DNA from: Arthrobacter sp. MAHUQ-56
Lineage (GTDB): Bacteria > Actinomycetota > Actinomycetes > Actinomycetales > Micrococcaceae
Length of the DNA stretch: 64,000 bases
Assembly (NCBI RefSeq): GCF_019710585.1
Contig: NZ_JAIFZQ010000022.1
Coordinates: forward strand, 85,241-149,240
Direction of reading: 5' to 3'
The notes beneath the pieces were generated by a model. The model saw nothing but the letters and a program-made list of their open reading frames with translations. It did no database searches and was not told where the DNA came from. The translations under genes were made by a program, and so were the position numbers. Of the stretch, positions 9,075-19,949 are shown piece after piece. Every line of letters begins with the position of its first letter. Within the stretch, counting starts at the first letter, position 1.

Positions 9075-10894
9075 CCGCCATCATCGCCCCTGACGCCACG
9101 GCCACTGCCGTCGCAGTCAAACCAGGCCGCCGCAAGCGGGCCTCGGTCTTCACCGTCATTGCCGGTGTCTGGCTGGCCGTTGTGGTGATCGCCTGCGCCT
9201 TCGCATCCCTGATCGCACCGTACGGCCCGCTGGACCAAGACCTCACACAGGTCTTCGCCGGCCCCAGCAGCGCACACTGGCTCGGCACGGACAGCCTCGG
9301 CCGTGACCTGCTGTCCCGCCTGATGCACGGCGGGCAGTCAACGCTGGCCGCCGTTGCCCTGGCCATCGGCGTTTACGTTATCCTCGGCAGCACCCTCGGC
9401 CTGGTGTCCGGCTACCTCAGCGGAACCACCGACCGGATCATCTCCGGGGCGAACGCCATCGTGATGGCCACACCGCACATCATCATCCTTTTCGTGGTGC
9501 TCTCGATTTACCGCGGCAACGTCTTCCTCGCCATGCTCGTGCTCGGCCTCCTGTCGTGCCCGGTGATGGCCATCATGGTCCGCTCAGCTGCGATGGCGGC
9601 ACGAAACGAACTGTTCGTCGACGCGGCCAGGGTCTCCGGGCTCTCACCGTTCTACATCATCACCCGGCACATCCTGCCACGAACCATGGGCCTGATCGTG
9701 GTCCAGGGCGCCGTCTTCGGTGCCACCGCCATTGTCGTCGAAAGCGCCCTGAGCTTCCTGGGTTTCGGCACCCAGCCGCCGGCACCCAGCTGGGGCAACA
9801 TGGTGGCCGAGGCAGCAGCGAACATCTCCCTGAACTCCTGGATGCTCTACCCGACAGGTGGCGTGATCGCCCTCTCCGCACTAGCCCTCGGCCTGATCGG
9901 TGACTCGGTCCGCAATAGCGTCACCGGCGGATGGACCGAACCCAAACTCACGCTCCGCTCCCGGAAACTGCGCACCGGCAGCGCCGGCAGCACCCCGGCG
10001 CCTACCGATGGCAGCCTGCTGTCGGTCACAGGCCTCAACGTCGGCTACCGGGTCGGCGGCGACATCAAACCCGTAGTCAAGGACGTCACGTTCCACGTTG
10101 GCCGCGGCGAAACCATCGGCCTCGTCGGTGAATCCGGGTCCGGCAAGTCCACCGTCGCTTTCGGAGTCCTCGGCGTCGTAGGTGATTCGGCAGTCGTCAC
10201 CGCCGGATCCGTGGTCTTCGACGGCCAGGACCTCCTCGGACTCGCCCCGAGGCAGCTTGACGCCTACCGCGGCAAGCGCATCGCCTACGTTGCCCAGGAG
10301 CCCATGGTTGCCCTGGACCCCAACTTCCAGATTGGCAAGCAGCTCGTTGAAATCATCACCGCCAACACCGGGCTGAAGGGCGAGCCTGCCAAGGCCAAGG
10401 CCGTCGAGCTGCTGCGCCTGGTGGAAATCCGCAACCCCGAAGAGGCCGTGAAGCGCTTCCCCCACCAGCTCTCCGGCGGCATGGCGCAACGCGTCTCGAT
10501 CGCCATCGCACTTGCTGGGGAACCCGAACTGCTGGTCGCCGACGAACCCACCACCGCCCTCGATGTGACGGTGCAGGCCGGGATCCTGGGGCTGCTGATG
10601 AAGCTTAGGGACCAGACAGGAATGTCGGTCATCATCATCACCCACGACTGGGGCGTCGTCGCCGATGTCTGCGACCGCGTGGTGGTCATGTACAAGGGCC
10701 AGATCGTGGAGCAGAACACCGCGGAAAACATCTACCGCCGCCCCCAGCACCCCTACACTCAGGCCCTGCTGCGCTCCAACCCCCACGGCGCCAAGGCCGG
10801 CGAAGACCTGCCCGTCCTCACCGGTGAATTCTCCGTGGAAGGCATCGCTGAAGCAGCTGAGGAAACCTCCCCCGACGCCCTGGCAGAAAGGTGA
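9071..10894 (+). CDS. ABC transporter permease-ATPase fusion (DppC-DppD type)
   Basis: A single 607-residue protein joining a DppC-like permease (about residues 1-290, six membrane segments, EAA loop) to a DppD-like ATPase (about 315-600). The ATPase half has Walker A GESGSGKST (near 354), signature LSGGMAQR (near 467), Walker B ADEPTTALD (near 489) and the oligopeptide-type C-terminal extension (YRRPQHPYTQALL). These two functions are usually separate genes. The join carries no stop and both halves look intact, so this is a genuine fusion and not a sequencing artefact that I can see. It overlaps the next ATPase gene by 4 bases (GTGA). Confidence 0.9.
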   Translation: MTAIIAPDATATAVAVKPGRRKRASVFTVIAGVWLAVVVIACAFASLIAPYGPLDQDLTQVFAGPSSAHWLGTDSLGRDLLSRLMHGGQSTLAAVALAIGVYVILGSTLGLVSGYLSGTTDRIISGANAIVMATPHIIILFVVLSIYRGNVFLAMLVLGLLSCPVMAIMVRSAAMAARNELFVDAARVSGLSPFYIITRHILPRTMGLIVVQGAVFGATAIVVESALSFLGFGTQPPAPSWGNMVAEAAANISLNSWMLYPTGGVIALSALALGLIGDSVRNSVTGGWTEPKLTLRSRKLRTGSAGSTPAPTDGSLLSVTGLNVGYRVGGDIKPVVKDVTFHVGRGETIGLVGESGSGKSTVAFGVLGVVGDSAVVTAGSVVFDGQDLLGLAPRQLDAYRGKRIAYVAQEPMVALDPNFQIGKQLVEIITANTGLKGEPAKAKAVELLRLVEIRNPEEAVKRFPHQLSGGMAQRVSIAIALAGEPELLVADEPTTALDVTVQAGILGLLMKLRDQTGMSVIIITHDWGVVADVCDRVVVMYKGQIVEQNTAENIYRRPQHPYTQALLRSNPHGAKAGEDLPVLTGEFSVEGIAEAAEETSPDALAER

Positions 10895-10899
10895 GCACC

Positions 10900-11745
<846 letters not shown>

Positions 11746-11823
11746 GCGCCGGCCGCACACCACCATTACCCAGTGCGGGCCACACGGCGCGCATTGACCA
11801 GCCATAGAAAACAGGAGTAGACA

Positions 11824-13401
11824 ATGTCGTTTCTCACTACGCGGCGGCAGTTCGCCACTGCCGCCGTCGCCGCAGGTGCCGCACTCGCCATGGGCCTTTC
11901 CGGCTGCGCGGGCGGCAGCAACGGGGCCAGCACGTCGGCCTCGAAGGTCCTCACGGTCGCCGCCAGCGCGGGCCCGACCAGCCTGGACCCCATGCTTCAG
12001 TCGGTTGACCAGATCAACAACATGTACATTAACCTCACCTACGACTCCCTGACCCGCATTGACGGAAAGGGAAACGTCGTCCCCGACCTCGCCACCAAGT
12101 GGGAGTACACCGACCCCACCACCCTCACGGTGACCCTCCGTGACGGCGTGAAGTTCTCCGACGGCAGCCCGCTGACCGCCCAGACCGTCGCGAAATCCTT
12201 GGACTACGGCCGCACCAAGGGCGTCAACGGCCCGAACTGGCTCGGTTCGATCGCATCCGTCACCGCTGCAGATGACAAAACGGTCCTGATCAAAACCAAG
12301 GAACCGAACGACGCCCTGCCCTCGCTGCTGTCCCAGCGCATGCTGCTCGGATCTGTCATCAGCGACAAGGGACTGGCAGACCCGCAGGCACTCAAGAGCG
12401 GCAGCTACGGCGCCGGCGCCTACATGCTGGACACCGCTTCGACTGTGGCCAACGACACCTACACCTTCGTCCCGAACAAGAACTACTGGGACCAGGGAAA
12501 GATCAAGTGGGACAAGATCGTCATTAAGGTCGTAGGCAACGCCGCAGCCGCCCTCCAGGCCGTCCAGAGCGGTTCAGCCGATCTCTTCAGCGCCGACGCG
12601 CCGACGGCCACCGCTGCCAAGGCAGCCGGCCTGGCAGTGGCCACGGCCCCGTTCGGGCTGACCGGCATCGAATACAACGACCGCGACGGTGTCCTCGTCC
12701 CGGCACTGAAAGACCCCCGGGTCCGGCAGGCGCTGAACTACGCCATTGACCGCAAGTCCATCGCCGATGCCGTCTACAAAGACCTTTCCATCCCCGGCAC
12801 CACACCGGTCCAGAAAGGCTTCCCCGGGTACAACGAGGAGGACAACTCCGCCTACGCCTATGACATGGACAAGGCCAAGCAGCTGCTCGCCGAGGCCGGC
12901 TATGCCAATGGATTCAGCTTCAACATGTCATCCCCGACGGCCAACAACACCAACCTCATGGCGCAGGCCGTCATCCAGTCCTGGGCCAAGCTGGGCGTGA
13001 ATGCGAACCTGACCACCTACACGGATCTGGGCCAGCTCACCACCGACATCCTGGCCAAGAAGTACCCGGTATCAGCCTTCAACTACGGTGCCCTGCCGAC
13101 GTATGTGCAGTCCAAGAGCTTCTTCACAGGCGGCGCAACGCAGTTCAACGCGTTCAACACCAGCAACGACCAGATCACCCAGGCACTCGTTGAGGCATCG
13201 CAGGCAACCACCGAAGACGCCCGCGACGCCGCCTACCGCAAGGCATGGCACACAGCCGTGATCGACCAGGCGTGGCTGACCAACGTCTACACCCGCTTCC
13301 AGCCAACCGTCTACAACGACAAGAAGATCACCGGCGTGGACATCTCAACGCAGAACCCTGTCGTTGACCTCGCCTGGACCGTCACCCCGGTCACCAAGTA
13401 G
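11824..13401 (+). CDS. ABC substrate-binding lipoprotein (SBP_bac_5, oligopeptide type)
   Basis: A 525-residue extracytoplasmic solute receptor of the DppA/OppA family. It has a twin-arginine-like signal (TTRRQFATAA, arginines 7-8) ending in a lipobox LSGC (C28), so it is likely exported folded and anchored as a lipoprotein. The family segment KFSDGSPLTAQTV and the C-terminal helical region match. It defines substrate choice. Members of this family bind peptides, nickel, opines and oligosaccharides, so the ligand is open. It is flanked by two strong hairpins, a common arrangement for raising receptor expression over the membrane parts. Confidence 0.9.
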   Translation: MSFLTTRRQFATAAVAAGAALAMGLSGCAGGSNGASTSASKVLTVAASAGPTSLDPMLQSVDQINNMYINLTYDSLTRIDGKGNVVPDLATKWEYTDPTTLTVTLRDGVKFSDGSPLTAQTVAKSLDYGRTKGVNGPNWLGSIASVTAADDKTVLIKTKEPNDALPSLLSQRMLLGSVISDKGLADPQALKSGSYGAGAYMLDTASTVANDTYTFVPNKNYWDQGKIKWDKIVIKVVGNAAAALQAVQSGSADLFSADAPTATAAKAAGLAVATAPFGLTGIEYNDRDGVLVPALKDPRVRQALNYAIDRKSIADAVYKDLSIPGTTPVQKGFPGYNEEDNSAYAYDMDKAKQLLAEAGYANGFSFNMSSPTANNTNLMAQAVIQSWAKLGVNANLTTYTDLGQLTTDILAKKYPVSAFNYGALPTYVQSKSFFTGGATQFNAFNTSNDQITQALVEASQATTEDARDAAYRKAWHTAVIDQAWLTNVYTRFQPTVYNDKKITGVDISTQNPVVDLAWTVTPVTK

Positions 13402-13429
13402 CGGCTTCGGGCCGTAACACCGAAAGCCC

Positions 13430-13466
13430 GGTGCGGGGAAGCAGCAAAGGCTGACTTCCCCGCACC
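13430..13466 (+). terminator. Strong hairpin after the binding-protein gene
   Basis: GGTGCGGGGAAG (13430-13441) pairs perfectly with CTTCCCCGCACC (13455-13466) around a 13-base loop. No T-run follows. It is likely a partial terminator or mRNA stabiliser lowering expression of the downstream dehydrogenases relative to the lipoprotein. Confidence 0.55.
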
Positions 13467-13495
13467 ATCCACTTCCAGGACGGAACGAAAGCAGC

Positions 13496-14401
13496 ATGAA
13501 ATCAACCGTGGGAATCGCCGGAACCGGCGTCTGGGCCCAACGCGTGCACCTCCCCGCCCTCGCTGCCCACCCCGACGTCACCTTGGCCGGGATCTGGGGC
13601 CGTGACCAGGCCAAAACCCGGGCCATCGGTGACCAACTTGGCATTAGGGTGTTCGACCGGTACGACCAGCTCCTGGAAGCCGTAGACATCATTGACCTCG
13701 CAATTGTCCCCGGGCTGCAACCTGAATACGGCCTCCAGGCCGCTGAGGCCGGATGCCACCTCATGCTGGAAAAACCAGCCGGTACCGACGCAGCCTCCGT
13801 GAAAGCACTGCACCAGGCGATCACCAGCCATGACCTGGCCGCAACCGTGTTCCTTGGCAGGTTCTTCGATTCCGAACGGCTCCCGTGGCTCGAAGCCCAC
13901 GCAATCCGTCCCTGGGAACATGCACGTGCCGAATGGATCGCATCGAGCTTCCTGGCTGGAAACGCCTTCGCCGGACCATGGCGGGACCAAGCGGGTGCGC
14001 TGTACGACGTCGGCCCGCACATCCTTTCCCAACTGGATTTCCTGCTCGGTCCGGTCACAGACTTCACCATCAGTAACTGGGACGCCGAAGGCGACCTTGC
14101 CCTCGCGTTCCACCATGAATCCGGTGCCACCAGCGACGTACTGATCAACGTGCACACCGCCGTCGACCAGACACGCGAGGGCCTTGTCCTCACCGGACCG
14201 GGAGAATCGGCCCTTTCACCCCACAGCCCCATCAACCACGGGCTCGCGTTCTCCGCCATGATCGACCACCTCCTGGCACAGATCCGGCACGCCGAGACCA
14301 ACGACTCCATCACCCGCATGACCGGCACCGGCGCGGCGCTGCGCCACGTCGAGCTCATGGAACGAATCCACGCTGCCGCCCCTCAGGCAGCAGCCCACTG
14401 A
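13496..14401 (+). CDS. Gfo/Idh/MocA-family oxidoreductase
   Basis: A 301-residue NAD(P)-dependent dehydrogenase. It has an N-terminal Rossmann fold starting GIAGTGVWA (residues 6-14), the family EKPAG motif (about 91-95, lysine contacts substrate/cofactor) and a C-terminal alpha/beta domain with the GALYDVGPH segment (histidine typical of the active site). Family members oxidise sugars, inositols or sugar acids. ATG follows GACGGAACGAAAGC. Together with the MDR dehydrogenase just downstream it probably carries out the first oxidation step on the imported compound. Confidence 0.88.
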   Translation: MKSTVGIAGTGVWAQRVHLPALAAHPDVTLAGIWGRDQAKTRAIGDQLGIRVFDRYDQLLEAVDIIDLAIVPGLQPEYGLQAAEAGCHLMLEKPAGTDAASVKALHQAITSHDLAATVFLGRFFDSERLPWLEAHAIRPWEHARAEWIASSFLAGNAFAGPWRDQAGALYDVGPHILSQLDFLLGPVTDFTISNWDAEGDLALAFHHESGATSDVLINVHTAVDQTREGLVLTGPGESALSPHSPINHGLAFSAMIDHLLAQIRHAETNDSITRMTGTGAALRHVELMERIHAAAPQAAAH

Positions 14402-14433
14402 TGGCTTCTCGGAAGGAAGCGGAAGGACACGAA

Positions 14434-15384
14434 ATGACCACCCAGACCAAGCAACTGCGCTCAGTCCAAATGGCGGGCCCGGCACACCTGAAACCAGCAT
14501 CCACTACCGACACGGTCGTCCCCGGCCACGCTGAAGTACGGGTCAGACTGGAACTTGCCGGGATCTGCGGAAGCGACAAACCCGGATTCGTCTGGGGCAA
14601 GGACAAAGACGGGAACAGCCCCGCAGGGTTTCCCACCCACGAATGCATCGGCACCGTGCTGGAAGCACCCGGCCACCCCGACCTGGTGGGCCAGCGCGTC
14701 ATCGCCATCCCCAACCACGACGCCGGGCTCCGCGAGGAATTCTGCGCCGCGGTCAGTAAGACCTACATCCTCCGGTACCAGCTGCCGGATACAACCGCCA
14801 TCCTCGCCCAGCCCCTGGCCACCGTTCTGGCAGCCATTGACCGACTCGGCGACATCCGCCGCGCCAGTGCCTGCGTCCTGGGCCTGGGCCCCATCGGCCT
14901 CATGTTCGGCTACGTCCTGCGGGAACGGGGCGTCGGCTCATTGGTCGGTTACGACCGGCAGGACCGATCCGGCGCCCCCTTCAGTTCTTCCTTCGACCGC
15001 ACCACGACGGAGATTGAGTCCGACGCCGCCTTCGACATCGTCGTCGATGCCGTAGGGCACGACCAGGACCTGGTCAACTTTGCGATCAGCAAGACCACGC
15101 ACAGCGGGACCATGCTCGCCTTCGGCGTCCCCGACGACGACATCTACGCCCTGAACTACAAAGCGTTCTTCCGCAAGTGCCTGGCCATGATCGCCAACGT
15201 CCAGCCGGACTGGCAGACCTACCTGCCCCTGGCGGAAGAGTTCATCGCAGCCCACCCCGACCTGGGCAAACTGGTCACCCACGTCTTCGACGTTGCCGAG
15301 GCCCAGTCCGCGTTTGAAACCGCGTTCCTGCTGGAAGACCCCGCCCGCGGCAAAGTCCTCATCAGCGCAGGATCATGGCAATAA
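14434..15384 (+). CDS. MDR-family dehydrogenase lacking the structural zinc lobe
   Basis: A 316-residue polyol/alcohol dehydrogenase-like protein. The catalytic-zinc motifs GICGSD and THECIG are present and the Rossmann turn is GLGPIG. The four-cysteine structural zinc lobe seen in the enzyme at 649 is missing, which makes it shorter than usual. ATG 14434 is chosen for the GGAAGGA upstream; the frame is open to 14401. Its end overlaps the aldehyde dehydrogenase frame by 10 bases. Likely role: oxidation of a hydroxyl of a sugar acid or threonine-like compound; substrate unknown. Confidence 0.82.
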   Translation: MTTQTKQLRSVQMAGPAHLKPASTTDTVVPGHAEVRVRLELAGICGSDKPGFVWGKDKDGNSPAGFPTHECIGTVLEAPGHPDLVGQRVIAIPNHDAGLREEFCAAVSKTYILRYQLPDTTAILAQPLATVLAAIDRLGDIRRASACVLGLGPIGLMFGYVLRERGVGSLVGYDRQDRSGAPFSSSFDRTTTEIESDAAFDIVVDAVGHDQDLVNFAISKTTHSGTMLAFGVPDDDIYALNYKAFFRKCLAMIANVQPDWQTYLPLAEEFIAAHPDLGKLVTHVFDVAEAQSAFETAFLLEDPARGKVLISAGSWQ

Positions 15385-17021
15385 CCGAAAACCAGTACAT
15401 CCCAGCCAAGGAAACAATTGTGATTCTGACCGGACACTCACTCATCGCAGGCCGCTCCGCCGCCGGAACCGGCGGAAAGACCACGGGCTTCAACCCAGCC
15501 ACCAACCAGCCCCTGAACCCGGCGTATACCCTCATCAGCCCGAATCAGCTCCAAGAAGCCACATCCGCCGCAGCCGAGGCATTCGAGTCCTTCCGCGCAC
15601 TCGACCCGCACACCCACGCTGCCTTCCTGGATTCGATCGCCGAAAATATCGAAGCCGCTGGCGATGACTTGCTGGCACGCGCGGCCCTCGAAACCGGGCT
15701 CCCCTGGGCCCGGCTGGAAACCGAACGCTCACGCACCACCAAGCAGCTGCGCCTCTTTGCAGACGTCGTGCGGCAGGGAGACTTCCGCGGCGTCCGCATC
15801 GACCCCGCACAGCCGGACAGGACACCCCTGCCCCGGCCCGACATTCGCCAACGCCAAATCCCGCTGGGACCCGTGGCCGTGTTCGGTGCCAGCAACTTCC
15901 CATTCGCCTTCTCCACGGCCGGTGGCGATACGGCATCGGCCCTGGCCGCCGGCTGCCCTGTCGTATTCAAAGCGCACAACGCCCACCCGGGGACCAGCGA
16001 AATCGTCGGGCACGCCATCACCCAGGCCGTAAAGGACCACGGACTTCACCCTGGTGTGTTCTCCCTCATTTACGGTCCCGGCTCCAGCATTGGCCAGGCC
16101 CTGGTTGCCGACCCTGCCATCAAAGCTGTCGGCTTCACCGGTTCCCGGGCCGCAGGCACCGCCCTCATGCGCACCGCTGCCGCACGCCCGGAACCCATCC
16201 CCGTGTACGCGGAGATGTCCTCCCTTAACCCGGTCTTCGTCCTTCCCGGCGCTCTGGATGGCGACGTGGACGCCCTGGCCAGCCAATACATCACCGCCGT
16301 CACCGGCAGCTCCGGCCAGCTCTGCACCTCCCCCGGCCTGTTGTTCGCCCCCGCAGGGGAGGCTGGCGACAAACTCGCTGCCGCCGTCGGACGCGCTGTT
16401 GCTGGCTGCAGCGGGCAGACGATGCTTACCCAAGGCATCGCCAGCGCCTGGCACCAGGGCGTCGACGCGCTGTCGGGAACCCCGGCCGTAACCCCGTTGG
16501 GCCACGGCATTGAAGGAGAAACCCAGAACGCCCCGGCCCCGGCCGTGTTCGAAGCCCCACTGCCGGAGTTCCTGGCAAACCCGGTCCTGCATGATGAAAT
16601 CTTCGGGGCGGCGAGCCTGGTCATCCGCTACGAAACCATCGAAGACCTCATCAGGGCTGCGGCCCAGCTCGAAGGGCAACTGACAGCGACGCTGCAACTC
16701 ACGGAATCGGACCATGACGAAGCAGCCCGGCTGTTACCTACCCTTGAACGCAAGGTCGGCAGGATCATCGTCAACGGCTGGCCCACTGGGGTGGAGGTCG
16801 GACACGCCGTCATCCACGGCGGCCCCTACCCGGCGACCTCGGATTCCCGGACGACATCCGTCGGGACGCTGGCCATCAACCGCTTCCTGCGGCCGGTTGC
16901 CTACCAGAACCTGCCCGATGAACTGCTGCCGCCGGCGCTGCAGGAGAACAACCCCTGGCACCTGATCCGCAGGATCGACGGCTCGCTGGTCATGCCGGAA
17001 CCGTCCCACGCGGCCAGCTAA
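15375..17021 (+). CDS. Aldehyde dehydrogenase (2-oxoglutarate-semialdehyde type)
   Basis: A 548-residue NAD(P)-dependent aldehyde dehydrogenase with catalytic cysteine C317 (SSGQLCTSPG) and general-base glutamate E280 (YAEMSSLNP). Features such as the N-terminal TGHSLIAG and FGASNFPFAFSTAGGDTASALAAGCPVV are those of alpha-ketoglutaric semialdehyde dehydrogenases of sugar-acid pathways. The start could be ATG 15375 (overlapping the previous gene) or GTG 15420, which has AAGGAAA upstream and gives the more usual family N-terminus. It would oxidise the aldehyde released by the aldolase or dehydratase. Confidence 0.88.
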   Translation: MAITENQYIPAKETIVILTGHSLIAGRSAAGTGGKTTGFNPATNQPLNPAYTLISPNQLQEATSAAAEAFESFRALDPHTHAAFLDSIAENIEAAGDDLLARAALETGLPWARLETERSRTTKQLRLFADVVRQGDFRGVRIDPAQPDRTPLPRPDIRQRQIPLGPVAVFGASNFPFAFSTAGGDTASALAAGCPVVFKAHNAHPGTSEIVGHAITQAVKDHGLHPGVFSLIYGPGSSIGQALVADPAIKAVGFTGSRAAGTALMRTAAARPEPIPVYAEMSSLNPVFVLPGALDGDVDALASQYITAVTGSSGQLCTSPGLLFAPAGEAGDKLAAAVGRAVAGCSGQTMLTQGIASAWHQGVDALSGTPAVTPLGHGIEGETQNAPAPAVFEAPLPEFLANPVLHDEIFGAASLVIRYETIEDLIRAAAQLEGQLTATLQLTESDHDEAARLLPTLERKVGRIIVNGWPTGVEVGHAVIHGGPYPATSDSRTTSVGTLAINRFLRPVAYQNLPDELLPPALQENNPWHLIRRIDGSLVMPEPSHAAS

Positions 17022-17070
17022 AGCCCGCTACGCACCAGCACTGCACTACCGCTCACAGGAGAAGCTACCG

Positions 17071-19917
17071 ATGGCCACCACCACGACCGAACCCTACCGC
17101 GCACCAGCCCAGGCACTCGTCGCCGACCTGCGTGCCCGGATCCACGGAACGGTCGACGACACGTCCTTGACCCGGGCACTCTACTCCACGGACGCCTCGA
17201 ACTACCGGGTCGTCCCCGAGGTGGTAGTGATGCCCGAATCCAAAGAGGATGTCGTGGCCGCCGTGGCCGCCGCCCGGACGCATGGCATCCCTGTCACAGT
17301 CCGCGGCGGCGGTACCTCCTGCGCCGGCAACGCGGTGGGGCCGGGCATGGTGCTGGATTTCTCACGGCACATGAACCGCGTCCTGGCTCTCAACCCTGAA
17401 TCCGGCACAGCGGTAGTGGAACCTGGGACGGTGCTCAGCACCCTACAGCGGGAAGCCGCACCGTTCGGCCTGCGGTTCGGGCCCGACCCATCCACCGCGA
17501 CCCGCTGCACCATCGGCGGAATGATCGGCAACAACGCCTGCGGCCCGCACGGACTCTCGTACGGGCGGACTGCCGACAACGTCATCGCCATGACCTGGCT
17601 CACCGGCGACGGCGACATCATCACCGTCGGTTCCGGAACCAACGCACTGGACGTGGTCCCGGGCCTGGCCGAATTCGTCAACGACCACCTCGCCGTGCTC
17701 CGCACCGAATTCGGCCGGTTCGGGCGGCAAATTTCCGGCTACTCCCTCGAACACCTGCTGCCCGAAAACGGACGCAACCTCGCCGCCGCCCTGACCGGCA
17801 CCGAGGGGACCTGCGGAATCCTCCTCGAAGCCACGGTCAGGCTGGTGCCGCGCGCCGCGGCACCAGCCCTGGCCGTTCTCGGATACGCGGACATGCCCTC
17901 CGCTGCCGACGATGTTCCCAATCTGCTGCCCTCCCGCCCGCTGGCGCTGGAAGGACTCGACGCCCAGCTCGTCGACGTCGTCCGCCGGGCACACGGAGCC
18001 GCCAGTGTCCCCGCGTTGCCGGCAGGCGGCGGCTGGCTCATGGCCGAAATCGGCGGAGCAACATCGGAAGAGGCTCTTGAAGCGGCCGGTAAGCTCGTCG
18101 CAGCCTCCAACTCCACAGATGCCGTTATCCTGCCGGCCGGGCCGGAAGCAACACGGCTGTGGCAAATCCGTGCCGACGGCGCCGGACTGGCTGGCCGCAC
18201 AGCCCAAGGGCAGCAGGCCTGGCCCGGCTGGGAAGACTCCGCCGTGCCACCGGAACACCTTGGAGACTACCTGCGGGGCATGGAAGCTCTGATGGCCGAC
18301 GAAGGCGTCTCCGGGCTTGCCTACGGACACTTTGGAGACGGGTGTGTCCACGTTCGGGTTGACTTCCCCCTGGAGAACAACGCCGCCCTGATGCGAAGGT
18401 TCCTCGAACGCGCCGCCGCCCTCGCCGCCCACTACGGAGGGTCCCTCTCCGGCGAACACGGCGACGGCCGGGCACGGTCGGAGCTGCTGTCCACCATGTA
18501 CAGCCCCGAGGCGCTGCAGGCGATGGAGAAATTCAAGGCCCTGTTTGATCCCGAAGACCTGATGAACCCCGGTGTCGTCGTCCGGCCCGCCCCGCTCGAT
18601 GCCGACCTCCGCCGCCCCCAGGCTCTGCCGCTGACAGCAACCGACGGATTTGCGTTCGCCCACGACGGCGGCGACATCACCAAAGCCGTACACCGGTGCG
18701 TCGGCGTCGGAAAATGCCGGGCCGACCTGCGTGAACAGGGCGGCTTCATGTGCCCCTCCTACACGGCGACCAGCGACGAGAAAGACTCAACCCGAGGCCG
18801 GGCCCGTACACTGCAGGAGATGCTCAACGGCGGCGTAGTCACCCTTGGCTGGAATTCACCCGAGGTCCACGATGCCCTCGACCTGTGCCTCAGCTGCAAA
18901 GCGTGCGCCAATGACTGCCCCACCGGCATCGACATGGCAATGTTCAAATCCGAAGCCCTTCACCAGTCGTACAAGGGACGCCTCCGCCCGCTCAGCCACT
19001 ACACACTCGGCCGACTCCCGCAGTGGCTGAAACTCGCAGCCCCCGTCGCCCTCGTGGTCAATATCGCTGGGCGGATCCCGGCACTGCGCAAACTCATGAT
19101 GACAGCGATGGGGGCGGACACCCGCCGTTCCCTCCCCGACCTGCCATTGGCACCGTTCCGGTGGACCAAACAAGCAAAGCGAACAACGCCGTCCACCGAT
19201 CCCAGGGCACCACAGGTGCTGCTGTGGGTCGATTCCTTCTCCGACGCCATGGCCCCCGGCATTCCCAAAGATGCCTTGGAAGTCCTCCACGCCGTAGGCG
19301 CAGACGTCGAAGTAGCAGGTCAGGGCGCCTGCTGCGGACTCACACTCATTTCCACGGGCCAACTCACCGCCGCCAAGGCCAAACTCCGGAAAACCCTCGA
19401 TATCCTCATCCCTCACGTACGGGCAGGCCGGACCGTCGTCGGACTCGAACCAAGTTGCACCGCCACGCTCCGCTCCGACCTGTTGGAACTGCTCCCCGAT
19501 GATCCGCGCTCAGCGGAACTGGCGCGCTCGGTGAAAACAATCGCCGAGTTCCTCGCCTCGATCCACTGGACCCCGCCAAAGCTTGAAGAGAAACTGCTCG
19601 CCCAGCCCCACTGCCATCAGTACTCCGTCATGGGATACAACGCCGACGTAGCACTTTTGGAGTCCATGGGATGCGACGTTGAAACCTCGGCAGGGTGTTG
19701 CGGACTCGCAGGAAACTTCGGCATGGAAAAGGGTCACTACGAGACTTCGGAGAAGATCGCCCGAGACGGTGTCCTGGCCAAAGCAGCAGCCCACCCTGAC
19801 CGCTCTATCCTCGCCGACGGATTTTCCTGCCGAACCCAGGTCAAAGACCTCGCCGGCCTCGACAGCCGGCATCTCGTGCAAGTCCTTGCCGAGGCAATCC
19901 GGAACAAAGAAGGCTGA
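17071..19917 (+). CDS. FAD- and Fe-S-containing D-2-hydroxyacid (lactate/glycolate-type) dehydrogenase
   Basis: A 948-residue membrane-associated flavoprotein combining a GlcD/Dld-like FAD-binding half (GGGTSCAGNAVGPG near residues 75-90, SGEHGDGRARSELL near 465) with a GlcF-like half. The GlcF half has two cysteine clusters for 4Fe-4S centres (CVGVGKC near 543 and CLSCKACANDCP near 606) and two CCG domains (ACCGL near 753, AGCCGL near 874). It probably passes electrons from a D-2-hydroxy acid to quinone or another acceptor. It complements the FMN enzyme at 3201, and together they could handle both enantiomers. Confidence 0.9.
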   Translation: MATTTTEPYRAPAQALVADLRARIHGTVDDTSLTRALYSTDASNYRVVPEVVVMPESKEDVVAAVAAARTHGIPVTVRGGGTSCAGNAVGPGMVLDFSRHMNRVLALNPESGTAVVEPGTVLSTLQREAAPFGLRFGPDPSTATRCTIGGMIGNNACGPHGLSYGRTADNVIAMTWLTGDGDIITVGSGTNALDVVPGLAEFVNDHLAVLRTEFGRFGRQISGYSLEHLLPENGRNLAAALTGTEGTCGILLEATVRLVPRAAAPALAVLGYADMPSAADDVPNLLPSRPLALEGLDAQLVDVVRRAHGAASVPALPAGGGWLMAEIGGATSEEALEAAGKLVAASNSTDAVILPAGPEATRLWQIRADGAGLAGRTAQGQQAWPGWEDSAVPPEHLGDYLRGMEALMADEGVSGLAYGHFGDGCVHVRVDFPLENNAALMRRFLERAAALAAHYGGSLSGEHGDGRARSELLSTMYSPEALQAMEKFKALFDPEDLMNPGVVVRPAPLDADLRRPQALPLTATDGFAFAHDGGDITKAVHRCVGVGKCRADLREQGGFMCPSYTATSDEKDSTRGRARTLQEMLNGGVVTLGWNSPEVHDALDLCLSCKACANDCPTGIDMAMFKSEALHQSYKGRLRPLSHYTLGRLPQWLKLAAPVALVVNIAGRIPALRKLMMTAMGADTRRSLPDLPLAPFRWTKQAKRTTPSTDPRAPQVLLWVDSFSDAMAPGIPKDALEVLHAVGADVEVAGQGACCGLTLISTGQLTAAKAKLRKTLDILIPHVRAGRTVVGLEPSCTATLRSDLLELLPDDPRSAELARSVKTIAEFLASIHWTPPKLEEKLLAQPHCHQYSVMGYNADVALLESMGCDVETSAGCCGLAGNFGMEKGHYETSEKIARDGVLAKAAAHPDRSILADGFSCRTQVKDLAGLDSRHLVQVLAEAIRNKEG

Positions 19918-19949
19918 GTCCAGCCGCCCATTCACCGCGAGGACACCTA

